A stretch of 21,475 nucleotides of DNA, taken from positions 1-21,475 of the IMG/VR virus record IMGVR_UViG_3300046504_000020. One strand, written 5' to 3'. The position numbers and the translations under genes were made by a program. Shown in pieces: positions 1-8,065 of this stretch; position 1 is the stretch's first letter, and the number at the start of each line of letters is the position of its first letter. Under the pieces are notes generated by a model that was given only the letters and a program-made list of their open reading frames with translations, did no database searches and was not told the DNA's origin. Origin of the DNA: a virus.

Positions 1-2
1 AT

Positions 3-929
3 TATGCCAGGACACATACCTCTAGCGGAGGGGCGGGAGCTGGAGCGGGTGCAGGAACAGGAGGCGGGGGAGGGGGTACTCAAGGAACAGTAGATTACAA
101 CGCCATGATCCAACCCGCCCTAGATGCCTTAAATGGTGTAGCCAATTCAGCACAATCCTCTTATGATGCCAATGTATCTAATATCAATACTAATCAAGCT
201 ACTCAATCTGGTATCTTAAATCAAAACCTCACCACTCAACAGGGAGATGTAAATGCTGCCAGAACCAATCAAAGTAATCTCACTAATAACGCTATTCAGC
301 AAGCCAAACAAGCCTATTCAGAAATAGCTCAAGGACTTCAATCCAGGTACGGAGGTTCGACTGGTACGGGAGCTTTTGCTAACGAAATAGCTGGAAGACA
401 AACTACTACAAATATGGCGGCTTTTCAAACTAATTTAGCCAACGCCATGCAACAATTAGACGCTACTTGGACTCAAGTTCAACAGAATCACGATAATAAT
501 ATGAAATCACTTAACGATCAAACTCAATCAGCTATTGCTCAAGCTAAAAGTGCATTAGATACCAACATGGCTAATATAGGTATGCAAAGAGGTCAGTTAC
601 AATCTCAAAAAGCCGAGATGATAAACAATGCTGTTCAAAATTACCAACAGACAGTAAACGCAGTAAATACGGCTAATACTCAATTTGCTCAAACTCTGGC
701 AGCTAACTTGGCTTCCGCAGGACAATCTGTACAACAGGCTATAGCTACAGCCAAAGCTATAGTAGGTACAGGGCAACAAGGGGCTAATCAGGCTACTCAA
801 GGAACACAAAATATAACTCAAGGACTTAACGGAATCACGACACCAGTTAGCAGTTCACAAACAGCAGCCAGTGCTTTACCAATAGGATACTGGGTAGATA
901 GTTCCGGCAAAGTACATCAAGGACAATAA
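3..929 (+). CDS. Helical virion protein, Gln/Asn/Ala-rich, 5'-truncated
   Basis: The reading frame is open to the left edge, so the ATG at 105 is probably internal and the N-terminus lies outside the window. The visible protein starts with a Gly/Ala-rich linker (about residues 8-27 of the visible part), then a long Gln/Asn/Ala/Thr-rich helical stretch with few hydrophobic blocks, and ends in a short segment containing PIGYWVDSSGKVHQG. It has no Cys and no enzyme motif. It ends 9 nt before the large LPD38-type virion gene. Composition and position fit a virion internal, ejection or tail-associated protein; this role is inferred from context, not from a recognised domain. The Gly/Ala linker is far more GC-rich than the rest of the window. 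Confidence 0.75.
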   Translation, partial: YARTHTSSGGAGAGAGAGTGGGGGGTQGTVDYNAMIQPALDALNGVANSAQSSYDANVSNINTNQATQSGILNQNLTTQQGDVNAARTNQSNLTNNAIQQAKQAYSEIAQGLQSRYGGSTGTGAFANEIAGRQTTTNMAAFQTNLANAMQQLDATWTQVQQNHDNNMKSLNDQTQSAIAQAKSALDTNMANIGMQRGQLQSQKAEMINNAVQNYQQTVNAVNTANTQFAQTLAANLASAGQSVQQAIATAKAIVGTGQQGANQATQGTQNITQGLNGITTPVSSSQTAASALPIGYWVDSSGKVHQGQ

Positions 930-938
930 TGAAATGAA

Positions 939-3900
939 ATGCTCAACGCCTATGAATCCGCAATTCAGTCAGCAAAAAAGTTCCTCAATATAGGGCAACC
1001 CGCCCAGTCTGCTCCAATGCCAGTAGTTCAGTCTTATCTTCCTCATCCTAGTACACCTGCTGCTCCGATTGCCCCCCCAAAGATGGCAAGTTATTCAAAT
1101 ATATTAGCTAACTACATGAACGGAGTACAAAAGACATTCAGTAGTTTTATGGGGAATGCTGGTAACGCTATAAATAATATCCCCGCAGTTAAGAGCTACA
1201 CACAACAAGTTCAAGAATCTAAACAAACACCATTTTTTAATGCAAACAACACCCCCCAACAGTGGATAGGCAAGGTGGGACAAGATATTCAGAAAAGAGG
1301 TTTGGCTGAGGGGTTCCATGATATAACATACCCAATTACCACAAGTCCATACTTAAGACCAATAACAGATATGGGAACAAGTGCTGTTAGAATGGCTAAC
1401 TACAAGTTGGGCAGACCCAGTCCCACGGTAAACTATTTGTTGGGTCAGACCGATAAACAAATGGCTAATCCCAATATCAAACCAATTCCTGATGCTATTA
1501 GAAAAACACTAGATAATATTTTGAAAACAGCTACACCAGATATGAAGGATGTTGCTAAAGGTTTCCAGGGTCAACAAAGTGCAGCGAGCAAAACTTTAGG
1601 AGGGCAGAATTACCCAGCAATTCCAACAACCTATGCTCCTAAAAATACCGCTCAAAAGTTTGGTGCATTTATGAATGATTTTATAGGAACAGGAGTTGCA
1701 ATGGGCCCGGGAATCGCCGCATCAACAAATGAGGGTCTGCAAGGTCTAGGAGCGGTAGCAAATGCCTCACCGACCGTAGCCAGATTTAGTCAATTTATTT
1801 CCGATCTAAGTAAAACCAAGATCAAATTACCCATATCAGATATTCAAGATGTTATGACAGGGAAAGCCAGTCCCGAAGTTGTGCAGAAATACACTCAAGC
1901 AACCGCAGGTATGAATAATGATGAGATAGCCGCACTCGTACGTCAAGCTAAAGTTGATGGCGTTAGTCCTAAAATGAACATACTAGATTATGCAAAAGAT
2001 CTATTCCAAAGAGTTAAAATCTCATTACAAGACACTGGTGAACCAAAAATGCTTCCCTCAGGAATGCCAGAACCCGCTCCAGCTTATAATCCCAATGAAG
2101 CAGGATTTTTCAGATTTGATCCTACAACTAATCCACAAATTATAGATAATCCTGATGCAAAACTTGTAGGTACACTCATTCAAAAGATGGAAGGTACCCA
2201 ACCCCTAAGTATGGAAGAAGGAAATATTATCACTCAATTAGCTGGTAAATATGGAGTTAAGATTCAAGAAAAAATAAATCCCAACCTAGACATCCTTCGT
2301 CAATTAGAAGGACTTTTGACTAAAGATCAAGGAATTGCAAACAGGTTTCCAAATCAAGGAGGATTTATAAAACCAGACGAGATACTAAAATCAGTAGGAT
2401 TGCTAAAAGAGAAACCACCAGTAAAACCCGTATCTGTACCACAAGATATTATACCACCAGAAGTCAAAACAGTGCCAACATCGGTGAACCCAGAAGCATC
2501 GAAATTGCCATTGAAAACACCAACAACCCAATCCCAAGTATCACCAAATCAAATAGTCCCTGAAGTAAAACCTGAAGTACCATTGGCAGATTCTTCACCC
2601 TTATATTTTAACACAGACAGATTAAATGTAAATACCAAAGCCAAAGATTTTGTTACACAAACAATAGAGGAAGTTAAACCCCAAATAGAACAGGTTGCTG
2701 GAAAGAAATTAAGCAATAAAGAAGCTGTTGACCTAGCCAATAATAGTGCCGGGGTTCTCAATCGAGTGGTCTCAAAACAAGAAACCCTAGCATGGGAAGC
2801 AAAACTATTAAAAGCAAGAGAGTTATTAGCAAAACAAGCCAAGGATGGTAAAGTGACACAAGAATATATTGACAATTTAATAGCGGTTAAAACTCAAGGA
2901 ACAGATATAGCACGCAAACTTCAATCTATGTCCATTGGAGCCGATCCAAAAGAGGTAACTGCCAAACAGGCCATTCTGGAAGCTGTCTTAAGGGTAACGC
3001 AAAATTCAGATGAAGTATTGTCAAAAGCAAAAGGGGTTGATTTTAATAACTACGAGCAAGCAGCAAGTTTCTATCGTCAATTTGTTAAACCCACCGCAAG
3101 TGATTGGCTTGAAAAAGTTAGGTATTCATCCATGCTTTCCTCACCCAATACACATATCAATAATACTTCTTCTAACTTTCAGGGTACTGGAATAATTGCC
3201 CCGATAGAAAAAACAATATCGGGTAACGTGGATGCTTTGTTGAGTGCCATCAATCCCAATAGAGTGCGAACACAATTTGCTGGGGAAGGTGTGGCTTATG
3301 CCAAAGGATATTATTCAAAATTGGGGGATGCCTGGACAAACTTTACAGATACAATGAGTGGCAAGAAGATTTCATCGGCGCAAGAAATGTATAATCTTCC
3401 TTTAACTGAAAAGGGTACCTTTAAGAGGGGTGTTGAAAATTTATTAAGTGTCCCAGGTAAATTACTTCAAGCAGAGGATGAGTTCTTTCAAACACTAACC
3501 GAGGGTGGAGTAAAATCGTCATTGAAATTCCGTGAGAGTAAGGGTGTAAAAGTAGGTGGTCTTGAAGACAAAGCCTATTTAGAAGCTAGAAAAAGATTAT
3601 TTAATGCCGCATTTGGACTTAAGGAGGAAGGATATGTATTAAAAGCTTTAGAGTTTATCCCTATGAAAGTTGCCGAGGCTAGAATGAATAGTAATCCAGT
3701 TATCTCAACAATAGCAAAATATACATTCCCATTCGTAAGAGTTCCTTCAAATATATTAAAATCCTCAGTTGAATATGGACCACTAGGTGTAACAACACTT
3801 CCTGGTGCGTCTGATAAGGTTGGACAACTATCAAAAGCTATACTTGGTACAGCGATAGGTCTTGCTGCGGCGGTATTGGTGGGTGAAGATAGATTAACAT

Positions 3901-5624
3901 GGGGTGAACCAACGGATGAAAAGAAACGTAACGCTGCCAGGGCGGCAGGATGGCAACCCTACTCTCTTAAAATTGGCGATAATTATTTCTCATATGCCAA
4001 GATGCACCCAGCAATAGCATTTCCACTAGCCTTAGTTGCAGCCGTAAGAGATTCGCAGAAGAAGAAGTTATTGGATGATGGACAAGTTGAAACGGTTTTG
4101 GATGGGGTGGCGAAATGGGTAAATTTCTACGCCAGCATGTCTTACGTTAAAAATATTGGGGATGCGGTGTCGGGTGTTAATGGAGATTTAAGTGCTGGAA
4201 CCCGACAAATCTCTAACTACGCACAACAGCTCGTTCCTTACAGGGCACTCCTGGGTTGGGTAACAAGAATCGTTGATCCTTATCAGAGACAAGTCGATCC
4301 AAAGGGAAACATTCTTACCAAACAATTGCAATCTTTGATGACACAAGTCCCTGGACTTTCAGGAGCCGTACCTGCCAGAGTCGATGCAAAAGGAAACCCA
4401 ATAGAAAATCCCCATAGATGGATTAACGCTTTCTCTCCCGTAAGGATAACCACTGAAAATCCACAACTAATGAAAACCTACAACTTACTTGAAGCCAAGG
4501 CACAGACTACACGGCAAGAAACCGCAATTAAACAACAAGTTTTAGACACAGGTAAAGAGCAAACATATAACGGTAAGAAGTTTTATCCATCAAAGGAACT
4601 CGACACTGCTACGGGTGAGTATAAACCGGTCGTCAAATCTGTCAAGGTTCCCCAAACAACAAGTGATGTTTATGGTGGATTAGATAAAAAATATGAAACG
4701 TCTCCCGATGCACCACAAAACATTTTACAGACAATAGGAGTTTATGGTACTGGAATTCTTAAAGACCCTTCAGGAACCATCAACGCCATCAAGACGGGTC
4801 AACCGATCCGTAAAGTTACGGGAGACACCGTGGTGGTTGAAAGACTTAAAGGACTCTCCGCTCTTGACCAAGGAGACCAATCAACCCAAGTAGATCATAT
4901 TATTGCCGATTCATTAGGGGGAGATAACTCAGAATCTAATTTGGCCATTATTTCTACCCAAGACAACCAAGCCAAGGGTGTTGTAGATACCTACCTCTAC
5001 AATCTCTTAAAAGATGGCAAAATAACCAAAAAGGAGGCTCAGACAAGAGACCTAAATTGGAGAAACGAAATAACCAACCTCTCGTCTACAGATAAGACTA
5101 AAGTAAGTAATATTTTAAGTGCTACTCCACCCCCAGCAAAAGTAGTTAAAACAGATATTCTAAGTACGCTAGCAGGAAGAACCTACCAGCCCATCTATAA
5201 CAATGACACAGGTACTTATTCAGATATTCAAGTAAAAATGCCTCAACAACCTGTCTACACAGGTATGACTGAACTGGATAAGCAACTAAAGTCTAAATAC
5301 ACGACTGCTTTAACAACCGCCAAAACAAATATAGGCAAACTTTATCTTGATGGGCAAATCACGGCACAAGAGGCAAATGATGCCCTAACAACAATAAAAT
5401 TAACAACAGGGAAAGCCAAAAAGCCAGCTAAGATGGCCTACAAGAAACTTACCCTACCAAAACCCAAAAAACTAGCCAAATTTAAAATTAAAGGTGTTAA
5501 ATTAGCCAAGTATAAACCCGTAGGTAAATTAGCTAAATCAAAAGCACCTAAAAAACTAGCCAAAGCTAAATTTAAGAGTGTAAGACCATTAACTTTAAGT
5601 CAGGTTACGCCCAGAAGGGCTTAA
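939..5624 (+). CDS. Giant LPD38-type polyvalent virion protein with HNH-like motif and lysine-rich tail
   Basis: This 1561-residue protein probably belongs to the virion and enters the cell with the DNA. Residues 1-600 are Pro/Gln-rich and low in recognisable domains. From about 725 to 1040 the pattern matches the large polyvalent protein domain LPD38 family as I know it: SSMLSSPNTHINN near 730, QAEDEFFQTL near 845, FPFVRVPSNILK near 930, and AAGWQPYSLKIG near 1003. A hydrophobic segment at about 966-980 could cross a membrane. Near 1318 a VDHIIADSLGGDN motif followed by SNL and DNQAKG resembles an HNH nuclease core without the usual CxxC pairs. The last 75 residues are repeats rich in KLAK/KPKK-type blocks, histone-H1-like, and probably bind DNA. 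The family call is fairly firm; nuclease activity is inferred. Confidence 0.85.
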   Translation: MLNAYESAIQSAKKFLNIGQPAQSAPMPVVQSYLPHPSTPAAPIAPPKMASYSNILANYMNGVQKTFSSFMGNAGNAINNIPAVKSYTQQVQESKQTPFFNANNTPQQWIGKVGQDIQKRGLAEGFHDITYPITTSPYLRPITDMGTSAVRMANYKLGRPSPTVNYLLGQTDKQMANPNIKPIPDAIRKTLDNILKTATPDMKDVAKGFQGQQSAASKTLGGQNYPAIPTTYAPKNTAQKFGAFMNDFIGTGVAMGPGIAASTNEGLQGLGAVANASPTVARFSQFISDLSKTKIKLPISDIQDVMTGKASPEVVQKYTQATAGMNNDEIAALVRQAKVDGVSPKMNILDYAKDLFQRVKISLQDTGEPKMLPSGMPEPAPAYNPNEAGFFRFDPTTNPQIIDNPDAKLVGTLIQKMEGTQPLSMEEGNIITQLAGKYGVKIQEKINPNLDILRQLEGLLTKDQGIANRFPNQGGFIKPDEILKSVGLLKEKPPVKPVSVPQDIIPPEVKTVPTSVNPEASKLPLKTPTTQSQVSPNQIVPEVKPEVPLADSSPLYFNTDRLNVNTKAKDFVTQTIEEVKPQIEQVAGKKLSNKEAVDLANNSAGVLNRVVSKQETLAWEAKLLKARELLAKQAKDGKVTQEYIDNLIAVKTQGTDIARKLQSMSIGADPKEVTAKQAILEAVLRVTQNSDEVLSKAKGVDFNNYEQAASFYRQFVKPTASDWLEKVRYSSMLSSPNTHINNTSSNFQGTGIIAPIEKTISGNVDALLSAINPNRVRTQFAGEGVAYAKGYYSKLGDAWTNFTDTMSGKKISSAQEMYNLPLTEKGTFKRGVENLLSVPGKLLQAEDEFFQTLTEGGVKSSLKFRESKGVKVGGLEDKAYLEARKRLFNAAFGLKEEGYVLKALEFIPMKVAEARMNSNPVISTIAKYTFPFVRVPSNILKSSVEYGPLGVTTLPGASDKVGQLSKAILGTAIGLAAAVLVGEDRLTWGEPTDEKKRNAARAAGWQPYSLKIGDNYFSYAKMHPAIAFPLALVAAVRDSQKKKLLDDGQVETVLDGVAKWVNFYASMSYVKNIGDAVSGVNGDLSAGTRQISNYAQQLVPYRALLGWVTRIVDPYQRQVDPKGNILTKQLQSLMTQVPGLSGAVPARVDAKGNPIENPHRWINAFSPVRITTENPQLMKTYNLLEAKAQTTRQETAIKQQVLDTGKEQTYNGKKFYPSKELDTATGEYKPVVKSVKVPQTTSDVYGGLDKKYETSPDAPQNILQTIGVYGTGILKDPSGTINAIKTGQPIRKVTGDTVVVERLKGLSALDQGDQSTQVDHIIADSLGGDNSESNLAIISTQDNQAKGVVDTYLYNLLKDGKITKKEAQTRDLNWRNEITNLSSTDKTKVSNILSATPPPAKVVKTDILSTLAGRTYQPIYNNDTGTYSDIQVKMPQQPVYTGMTELDKQLKSKYTTALTTAKTNIGKLYLDGQITAQEANDALTTIKLTTGKAKKPAKMAYKKLTLPKPKKLAKFKIKGVKLAKYKPVGKLAKSKAPKKLAKAKFKSVRPLTLSQVTPRRA

Positions 5625-5626
5625 TA

Positions 5627-5655
5627 TTGACTATAAATTAAGTACAAACTAAAAT
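5627..5655 (+). promoter_or_regulatory. Sigma70-like promoter for the lysis cassette
   Basis: TTGACT (5627-5632), a 17-nt spacer and TAAAAT (5650-5655). The start codon of the next gene is at 5663, only 7 nt after the -10 box, so transcription should begin at or next to the ATG. There is no Shine-Dalgarno sequence. It lies just after the stop of the large virion gene, where a new unit would be expected. Confidence 0.65.
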
Positions 5656-5662
5656 TAACACA

Positions 5663-6028
5663 ATGACCAAACAATCTAATAACAGTAGTGCAGCAGCAGC
5701 AGCAGCAGCAGCAGCAGTGGCTTCTACCAATGCCCAACAGGCTGCTAAAACTGCTTCCGAGTCAGCCAACGTAATTGCAGTTGTAGCCAATGACGTAAGT
5801 TGGATGAAGAAAAGTTTGATAGGAATTGAAACAAAATTAAATGAGATGGATAAGGCTTTTGTTACCGCAGCACAGCACGCAGATGTTATTAAAAGTATTG
5901 ATAACCATGAAGGTAGAATAAATACACTGGAAACCGAAAAGACCAGAGTTACAGTTTTACTTAGTATTGCAATAGGAATAGGAATATTTATGGCAACTTT
6001 AATGGTTTACCACATAGCGGGGCGGTAG
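5663..6028 (+). CDS. XhlA-like coiled-coil membrane protein (lysis accessory or holin candidate)
   Basis: A 121-residue protein. Residues 10-18 are an alanine run, 45-92 are heptad-like (IETKLNEMDKAF, IDNHEGRINTLETEK), and 95-117 are one strongly hydrophobic helix followed by a short tail ending HIAGR. A cytoplasmic coiled coil plus C-terminal membrane anchor is the layout of the XhlA/haemolysin family, which assists the holin and endolysin in Gram-positive phages. It lies directly before the CHAP endolysin. The topology is visible; membership of XhlA is inferred from layout. The start at 5663 has a promoter at 5627-5655 and no ribosome binding site, suggesting a leaderless mRNA. Confidence 0.75.
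   Translation: MTKQSNNSSAAAAAAAAAVASTNAQQAAKTASESANVIAVVANDVSWMKKSLIGIETKLNEMDKAFVTAAQHADVIKSIDNHEGRINTLETEKTRVTVLLSIAIGIGIFMATLMVYHIAGR
5690..5716 (+). repeat. (GCA)9 trinucleotide repeat
   Basis: Nine uninterrupted GCA triplets encode nine alanines near the N-terminus of the XhlA-like protein. A uniform codon run is a typical replication-slippage site, so the length may vary between related phages. Confidence 0.95.
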
Positions 6029-6031
6029 TAG

Positions 6032-6037
6032 TATAAT
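6032..6037 (+). promoter_or_regulatory. TATAAT -10 box before the endolysin
   Basis: A perfect TATAAT ends 5 nt before the endolysin ATG (6043), just after the preceding stop codon. No good -35 box is seen at 16-18 nt (ACCACA at 17). It repeats the leaderless spacing seen at 5663 and 7371, but alone it is only suggestive. Confidence 0.4.
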
Positions 6038-6042
6038 GAACT

Positions 6043-6456
6043 ATGTTAATAGATCAATTTACAGGTAAGTATAAAAATAGATTTATAGACTATGATCATG
6101 CTTTCGGATTTCAGTGTGTTGATTTAATGCGTCAGTATATTTTAGATGTCTTTAGTTGGAATCCTTATATAGCCGTACCCTCAACAGGATACGCAAAGAA
6201 CATATTTTATAACTTCAAAACCAATAAGTACTTTAAGAAGGTACTTAACAGCCCCTACAATGCCCCTAAGAAGGGTGATATAGTGTTTTTTGGTACTTAC
6301 CTATTCTTATATGGTTTAGCAGGCCACGTTGCACTATGTGAGTCCGCAGATCAAATGAATCTCCTCACCTTTGATCAAAATTATCCTTCGAACTCTCCCT
6401 GTCATTTTCAGAAGCATTCTTATAAAGGGTGCTTGGGCTGGCTAACTCCCCAGTAG
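6043..6456 (+). CDS. CHAP-domain endolysin
   Basis: A peptidoglycan amidase or endopeptidase for host lysis, 137 residues and made of the catalytic domain alone. CHAP hallmarks: nucleophile Cys25 in FQCVDLMRQY, the structural block PKKGDIVFF (75-83), catalytic His95 in GHVALC, and a polar residue in FDQN (110-113). There is no recognisable cell-wall-binding domain and no signal peptide, so export should need a holin; several candidates flank it. CHAP endolysins are best known from phages of Gram-positive hosts. A -10-like TATAAT lies 5 nt before the start and no SD sequence is visible. Confidence 0.88.
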   Translation: MLIDQFTGKYKNRFIDYDHAFGFQCVDLMRQYILDVFSWNPYIAVPSTGYAKNIFYNFKTNKYFKKVLNSPYNAPKKGDIVFFGTYLFLYGLAGHVALCESADQMNLLTFDQNYPSNSPCHFQKHSYKGCLGWLTPQ

Positions 6457-6462
6457 AGTTAG
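6442..6462 (+). promoter_or_regulatory. Hairpin over the endolysin stop codon
   Basis: CTAACTC (6442-6448) and GAGTTAG (6456-6462) form a perfect 7-bp stem with a 7-nt loop spanning the TAG stop. The next start codon is 4 nt downstream. There is no T-run, so it is not an intrinsic terminator; it could modulate re-initiation or protect an RNA end. Confidence 0.45.
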
Positions 6463-6466
6463 TATT

Positions 6467-6724
6467 ATGACAAAACACAGTGAAACAAGGAAAATTAGAG
6501 CAAAAGACAGGAAATGGAAGAGTAATATTGACGTGGCTTTTGATAGGTTTAGAGAATGGTTTTACCCTTGGTTTAGGTTTATTAGAAGAAAAATGAAACA
6601 AGCTATTAAGTGGTATTTTTGCTTTCAGCCGAAGAATGACGGAGATTTAGCACTACATCTTTTTTTGTGGGCTTTTGTTACTATTGGGATAGTAGGTTGG
6701 TATAATATAGCGTTTGGGAGGTGA
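6467..6724 (+). CDS. Small basic single-pass membrane protein
   Basis: An 85-residue protein I do not recognise as a family. Residues 1-52 are very basic and aromatic (RKIRAKDRKWK, FDRFREWFYPWFRFIRRK), which suggests an amphipathic, membrane-surface region. Residues 62-80 (LALHLFLWAFVTIGIVGWY) form one hydrophobic helix. It sits between the endolysin and two further small membrane proteins, so a lysis role (holin, antiholin or membrane partner) is plausible but not shown. The start is 4 nt after a hairpin and lacks a clear SD. Confidence 0.65.
   Translation: MTKHSETRKIRAKDRKWKSNIDVAFDRFREWFYPWFRFIRRKMKQAIKWYFCFQPKNDGDLALHLFLWAFVTIGIVGWYNIAFGR
6698..6706 (+). promoter_or_regulatory. Extended -10 promoter (TGGTATAAT)
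   Basis: TGGTATAAT inside the end of the preceding gene, followed by the strong SD GGGAGGTGA and the ATG at 6732. The predicted transcript would have a short leader of about 18 nt carrying that SD. The same 9-mer occurs at 15655 and 20286, also upstream of gene starts. Confidence 0.4.
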
Positions 6725-6731
6725 ATCTATA

Positions 6732-6863
6732 ATGGGCGTTAAATTACTTTGGACATCAGTAGCAATATTTTTGATTGCACCGGTTATTGCAGTACCCGCA
6801 GCATCAGTTGTGGCCGCAGTATTAGCAGTGATAGGTGTTATTTTGAATTGGTTGGATAAGTAG
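6732..6863 (+). CDS. 43-residue hydrophobic protein, holin candidate
   Basis: MGVKLLWTSVAIFLIAPVIA begins a protein that is hydrophobic almost throughout, with two possible helices (about 5-21 and 24-39) separated by a Val-Pro-Ala turn and ending in NWLDK. A strong SD (GGGAGGTGA) overlaps the preceding stop codon and sets the start. Length, double-helix layout and place in the lysis cassette fit a very small holin. No specific family is recognised. Confidence 0.7.
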   Translation: MGVKLLWTSVAIFLIAPVIAVPAASVVAAVLAVIGVILNWLDK

Positions 6864-6876
6864 GAGGTGAATATTT

Positions 6877-7080
6877 ATGCCGTCAAAACAGGGAGAATTA
6901 AATAAACTTGATTGGATTAAGATTGGACAAAACTTTCTTAAATTTGTTGCACCTACTTTAGCAATATTTTTTGCTTTATTGGCACAAGGTGTTTCCATAG
7001 AGAAAGCTTGGCCTTTGGCTTTGTTTGCACTTTATCAGTCAATTAGCGATATTCTTAGTAAATTAAATGCAGGTAAATGA
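6877..7080 (+). CDS. 67-residue membrane protein, holin candidate
   Basis: A charged N-terminus (MPSKQGELNKLDWIK) is followed by hydrophobic stretches at about 20-38 and 43-58 and a short charged C-terminus ending LNAGK, the layout of small phage holins. The near-consensus SD AGGAGGTGA lies 7 nt before the ATG, and the previous gene ends 13 nt upstream. Its stop overlaps the next start (ATGA). With two other small membrane proteins nearby, it is unclear which is the holin and which are antiholins or pinholin-like partners. Confidence 0.75.
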   Translation: MPSKQGELNKLDWIKIGQNFLKFVAPTLAIFFALLAQGVSIEKAWPLALFALYQSISDILSKLNAGK

Positions 7081-7262
7081 GCGTTGAAGATACTATCCGT
7101 CAAGCCAATGATATAGTCCGTAATGCGGAAGTTTGTTATATGAGCGAGTTAAGACAAGACTATAGTCAGGCTTTGGCTGAAAAAAGACCCCAGGAAGCAA
7201 AAGAGTTACTTCAGTTAATAATAGAAGAAAATGATAGGCTACACGCCAAGAAACCCCGATAA
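7077..7262 (+). CDS. Small helical soluble protein after the holin candidates
   Basis: A 61-residue, charged, helix-rich protein (RQANDIVRNAEVCYMSELRQ, then AKELLQLIIEENDRLHAKKPR) with probable coiled-coil segments and no membrane helix. It overlaps the preceding gene by ATGA, so it is translationally coupled to the 67-residue membrane protein. I recognise no family. It ends the lysis cassette; the next gene has its own promoter. Confidence 0.65.
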   Translation: MSVEDTIRQANDIVRNAEVCYMSELRQDYSQALAEKRPQEAKELLQLIIEENDRLHAKKPR

Positions 7263-7335
7263 AACCAAATCAGCCCTGACTCCTGTTACAAAGTAGAGCT
7301 GACGTGGGAGAGAGTATTATACCACCAAAAACCCC

Positions 7336-7365
7336 TTGACACAATTAAGTGGGAAGGGGTATAAT
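7336..7365 (+). promoter_or_regulatory. Consensus sigma70 promoter with overlapping dyad
   Basis: TTGACA (7336-7341), 18-nt spacer, TATAAT (7360-7365); the next ATG is at 7371, 5 nt after the -10 box, so the mRNA should be leaderless. CCCCTT (7332-7337) and AAGGGG (7354-7359) form a dyad that overlaps the -35 box and abuts the -10 box, a plausible repressor site. This is among the strongest promoters in the window. Confidence 0.75.
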
Positions 7366-7370
7366 GGGTT

Positions 7371-7604
7371 ATGATTAGTAACTCTCCAATTCTACCACAA
7401 CAGGGCAATTCTCCGCAACTATTCTATCAACTTCAGAAAAATAACACCCTACATTTAATACAAGTTTCTCCTACTGGCGAAAAGAAATATATTCACTTTA
7501 TCCCCAATTTAAATATTCCAACAATTAAAACTCATCACAAAAAAGTCCTAGAAGCCAAAAGGGACTCTAAAGCCGTGCAAAACGGCACGTTATTCGGAAA
7601 CTAA
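7371..7604 (+). CDS. Hypothetical 77-residue protein from a leaderless promoter
   Basis: The protein begins MISNSPILPQQGNSPQLFYQ and contains a beta-strand-like middle (NTLHLIQVSPTGEKKYIHFI) and a basic C-terminal half (TIKTHHKKVLEAKRDSK). No family is recognised. It is the first gene behind a near-perfect promoter (7336-7365), which argues for strong and perhaps early expression, and no ribosome binding site precedes the ATG. A 118-nt gap follows. Confidence 0.6.
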   Translation: MISNSPILPQQGNSPQLFYQLQKNNTLHLIQVSPTGEKKYIHFIPNLNIPTIKTHHKKVLEAKRDSKAVQNGTLFGN

Positions 7605-7643
7605 TTGGCGGGGTTGATGCCTACTCTCCGGCTACAGGAAGGG

Positions 7644-7700
7644 GAGTTCTCGGGAATACTATTACTTTGAAAGGGGTAGGGGGTATGAGTTCTCAGGAAT
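7644..7700 (+). repeat. Pair of GAGTTCTCRGGAAT direct repeats (operator candidate)
   Basis: GAGTTCTCGGGAAT (7644-7657) and GAGTTCTCAGGAAT (7687-7700) differ at one base and start 43 bp apart, close to four helical turns. They lie in the gap before the gene at 7723, and the second copy overlaps a weak candidate -35 (TTCTCA, 17 nt before TAGTAT). The arrangement suggests binding sites for a regulator. Confidence 0.5.
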
Positions 7701-7722
7701 TTATATATGTTTTAGTATTTAT

Positions 7723-8064
7723 ATGAATTATCAATTATTATTAAATGATTGCAAGGAAATTATCGTTGAATATGGCTTTACTTCTAGGTGGGCTGTAATA
7801 GAAGGTTATCATGCTTTAGGAAAACGTATAGCCGAAGAAAAAATAGATAACGTCACTGTGACGCAACTGGCTAATGATTTAGATAAGCCTGTTCGTACTT
7901 TCCAACGCTCCCTACAATTTTATAAGAAGTACCCTGATTTACTTATGCTTCCAGAAGGTAAAAATACTTCATGGCATCAGATAGTTAACAAATACTTACC
8001 GGAAACCGTTGCTCCTAAAGAAAAGAAACTAACCAAGTGTCCAAAATGCGGATTTGAATTTTAA
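7723..8064 (+). CDS. DUF1016-N-like helical protein with C-terminal zinc ribbon
   Basis: Residues 20-85 contain the pattern YHALGKRIAEE, then TVTQLANDLDKPVRTFQRSL, QFYKKYPDL, and TSWHQIVNKYLP. This closely follows the N-terminal helical domain of DUF1016/YhcG-type proteins (YxxGrrI, LsxdLgrgfsxrnLrxmrrFYxxyP, sWShyxxLl). The protein stops there, without the PDDEXK nuclease domain of full-length YhcG, and instead ends in KCPKCGFEF, half of a zinc ribbon. A DNA-binding or regulatory role is likely. The domain resemblance is by eye; a generic phage HTH protein is the alternative. It begins a row of closely packed genes. Confidence 0.7.
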   Translation: MNYQLLLNDCKEIIVEYGFTSRWAVIEGYHALGKRIAEEKIDNVTVTQLANDLDKPVRTFQRSLQFYKKYPDLLMLPEGKNTSWHQIVNKYLPETVAPKEKKLTKCPKCGFEF

Positions 8065-8065
8065 T

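Noticed and set aside
105-929. ATG at 105 as the true start of the first gene
   Set aside because: The frame stays open to the window edge through a Gly/Ala linker and no SD or promoter precedes the ATG, so the gene most likely starts outside the window.
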